Source of the DNA: Oscillospiraceae bacterium
GTDB lineage: Bacteria > Bacillota_A > Clostridia > Oscillospirales > Oscillospiraceae
Length of the DNA stretch: 5,639 bases
Reading direction: 5' to 3'
NCBI GenBank assembly: GCA_017396725.1
Contig: JAFQLA010000312.1
Span: 1 to 5,639, forward strand
The translations under genes were made by a program, and so were the position numbers. This document shows, piece after piece, positions 4,269-5,639 of the stretch; within the stretch, counting starts at the first letter, position 1; each line of letters begins with the position of its first letter. The notes beneath the pieces are model-generated. The model was given only the letters and a program-made list of their open reading frames with translations. It did no database searches and was not told the origin of the DNA.

Positions 4269-5411
4269 ATGTTGAAACTCGGTTTGCTCGGTATAGGCGT
4301 TGTTGGCGGCGGCGTATATGAACTGGCCAAGGCTCGCGATGATATGGATGTGAAGTATGTGCTGGATCTGCGCGACTTCCCCGGTCTGGAAGCGATCCTC
4401 ACCCGCGATCTCAATGATATTCTGAGTGACAGCGAAGTAGATACCGTTGTTGAACTCATGGGCGGCATCCATCCCGCGCTGGAGTTCGTTACCGCAGCGC
4501 TGGAAGCCGGCAAGAATGTTGTCACCGCCAACAAGGCTCTGGTGGCTCATGCTTATGAAGAACTTACCGCTCTTGCCAAGAGCCGCGGCGTCGCTTTCCG
4601 CTGCACCGCAGCTGCCGGCGGCGGCATCCCCTGGCTGCACAATCTGGAGCGTGCCAAGCGTGTGGACGAGATCGAAGAGGTCTCCGGCATCATGAACGGC
4701 ACCACCAATTATATTATGGATACCATGACCCACAACGATGTGGACTTCGCCGAAGTGCTCAAGACCGCACAGGAACTGGGTTATGCCGAGCGCGATCCTT
4801 CCGCCGATATCGACGGTTGGGATATCCAGCGCAAGGTTATCATCTCCGCAAACGTAGCATTCGACGTGCTGCTTAAGGAAAGCGATGTGCCTGTATACGG
4901 CATCCGCTCCGTTAGCGCAGCCGATATCGCTTCTTTCAAGGAAAAGGGCCTCGTCTGCAAGCTCATCGCTACCGCAAAGCCCACCGCTGAAGGCGTATGC
5001 TGCTATGTAGAGCCCACTCTGGTCGGCGCTGCAGATCTGGAAAGCGCAGTTCCCACCAACTATAACCTCATCTCCTTCGTCGGCAAGAATGCAGGCCCCC
5101 AGAGCTATTTCGGCCAGGGCGCAGGCCGCTATCCCACCGCTTACAATGTGGTGCAGGACCTTGTTGACCTCAATAACGGCGTAAAGGCCTTCTATACCGA
5201 TGTGATGAATCCCGTCAAGGCCGACAACGCCAATGTGGTCCACAGCTACTATGTACGCTGCGACAAGGAAAATGAGTGGCTCAAGAGCGTCACCAAGGAA
5301 AGCTGGGGCGCAGGCGTTCTCACCGAGGCAGTGTCTCTGGAAAAGATGCATGCCTTTGCCAAGGAAATGGAAGAGGAGGGTGCGAAGGTATTCTTTGCCG
5401 GCCTTCGCTAA
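4269..5411 (+). CDS. hom: Homoserine dehydrogenase, short form lacking a normal ACT domain
   Basis: It reduces aspartate semialdehyde to homoserine with NAD(P)H, at the branch to threonine and methionine, in the cytoplasm. From ATG 4269 the protein is 380 aa. A Rossmann motif GIGVVGGG lies at 8-15, and TANKAL at 86-91. The central AAAGGGIPW (114-122) and IMNGTTNYIMDTM (141-153) are typical of the family. The signature AQELGYAERDPSADIDGWDIQRK (167-189) supplies the expected catalytic E174, D185 and K189. GQGAGRYPTAYNVVQDLVD (283-301) closes the catalytic part. Only about 78 residues follow; they start like an ACT strand (SYYVR) but lack the DxPGVL effector loop, so classical threonine binding there is doubtful. 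An ATG 33 nt earlier (4236) would add 11 residues but has no usable ribosome site. It has its own promoter and is followed 9 nt later by aspartokinase. Confidence 0.95.
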   Translation: MLKLGLLGIGVVGGGVYELAKARDDMDVKYVLDLRDFPGLEAILTRDLNDILSDSEVDTVVELMGGIHPALEFVTAALEAGKNVVTANKALVAHAYEELTALAKSRGVAFRCTAAAGGGIPWLHNLERAKRVDEIEEVSGIMNGTTNYIMDTMTHNDVDFAEVLKTAQELGYAERDPSADIDGWDIQRKVIISANVAFDVLLKESDVPVYGIRSVSAADIASFKEKGLVCKLIATAKPTAEGVCCYVEPTLVGAADLESAVPTNYNLISFVGKNAGPQSYFGQGAGRYPTAYNVVQDLVDLNNGVKAFYTDVMNPVKADNANVVHSYYVRCDKENEWLKSVTKESWGAGVLTEAVSLEKMHAFAKEMEEEGAKVFFAGLR

Positions 5412-5420
5412 GATAAATCT

Positions 5421-5639
5421 ATGTTGAAAGTTTGTAAATTCGGCGGCTCCTCCATGGCGGATGCGGGCCAGCTTAAGAAAGTACAGAGCATCGTGGAGGC
5501 CGATCCCGGCCGCAGAGTGGTAGTGGTTTCCGCTGCAGGCAAGCGCTTCAAGGAAGACCATAAGCTTACTGACCTGCTCTATCTCTGCCATGCTCACCAT
5601 AAGTACGGCGTCAGCTGTGACGGCGTTTTCGAAATGATC
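5421..5639 (+). CDS. lysC: Aspartokinase, amino-terminal part (runs off the right edge)
   Basis: It phosphorylates aspartate to beta-aspartyl phosphate, the first step to lysine, threonine and methionine. The 73 visible codons begin MLKVCKFGGSSMADAGQLKK: KFGGSS at residues 6-11 is the aspartokinase nucleotide-binding signature, followed by the strand VVVVSAAGKR (34-43) and KLTDLLYLC. The rest, including the ACT domains, is outside the window, so the isozyme class and effector are unknown; lysC is used as a general symbol and thrA-type or dapG-type naming is possible. The ATG lies 9 nt after the hom stop, with no clear Shine-Dalgarno in TAAGATAAATCT, so translation probably relies on ribosomes finishing hom. 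Both proteins start with MLK. Confidence 0.93.
   Translation, partial: MLKVCKFGGSSMADAGQLKKVQSIVEADPGRRVVVVSAAGKRFKEDHKLTDLLYLCHAHHKYGVSCDGVFEMI

Noticed and set aside
3876..5600. 574-codon open frame on the minus strand antisense to the transporter end, hom and aspartokinase
   Set aside because: It lies opposite clearly homologous genes, crosses a terminator and a promoter region, and its translation shows no domain. It is a by-product of the codon bias of hom.

Overview
The window looks like a chromosomal segment of an anaerobic, moderately GC-rich Gram-positive bacterium. The Clostridia, perhaps Oscillospiraceae-like, fit best. This is inferred from strong AAGGAGG-type ribosome sites, short intergenic gaps, sigma-A-type promoters and the style of the homoserine dehydrogenase/aspartokinase pair; no taxonomic marker gene is present. 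There is no rRNA, tRNA, CRISPR array, insertion sequence or phage gene.

Layout. (1) 41-1616, plus strand: two membrane-protein genes. The first is a DUF4234-like protein flanked on both sides by Gln/Tyr/Pro/Ala repeats. The second is a six-helix membrane protein of unknown function whose cytoplasmic tail carries the same QYQQ-type repeat. A 12-bp hairpin with a poor U-tract lies between them, and a very strong bidirectional terminator follows. (2) 1657-1881, minus strand: a 74-aa zinc-ribbon protein resembling the Lar/restriction-alleviation fold, converging on that terminator. (3) 1882-2009: a divergent promoter region with a consensus TTGACA-17-TATAAT promoter to the right, a weaker promoter to the left and two palindromes. 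(4) 2010-4017, plus strand: a compact three-gene operon of a VOC/glyoxalase-fold protein, a HAD phosphatase and an EamA-type transporter, closed by an intrinsic terminator. (5) 4049-5639, plus strand: a control region with an extended -10 promoter, then homoserine dehydrogenase and the start of aspartokinase, which runs off the right edge.

How the genes work together. Aspartokinase and homoserine dehydrogenase are the first and third steps of the aspartate pathway to threonine, methionine and (at the aspartokinase step) lysine, and form an operon here. The VOC-HAD-EamA operon reads like a small metabolite-damage or export cassette, but its substrate cannot be read from sequence. The least explained part is the repeat-tailed membrane pair at the left: their shared tail chemistry, adjacency and probable read-through coupling suggest they act together.
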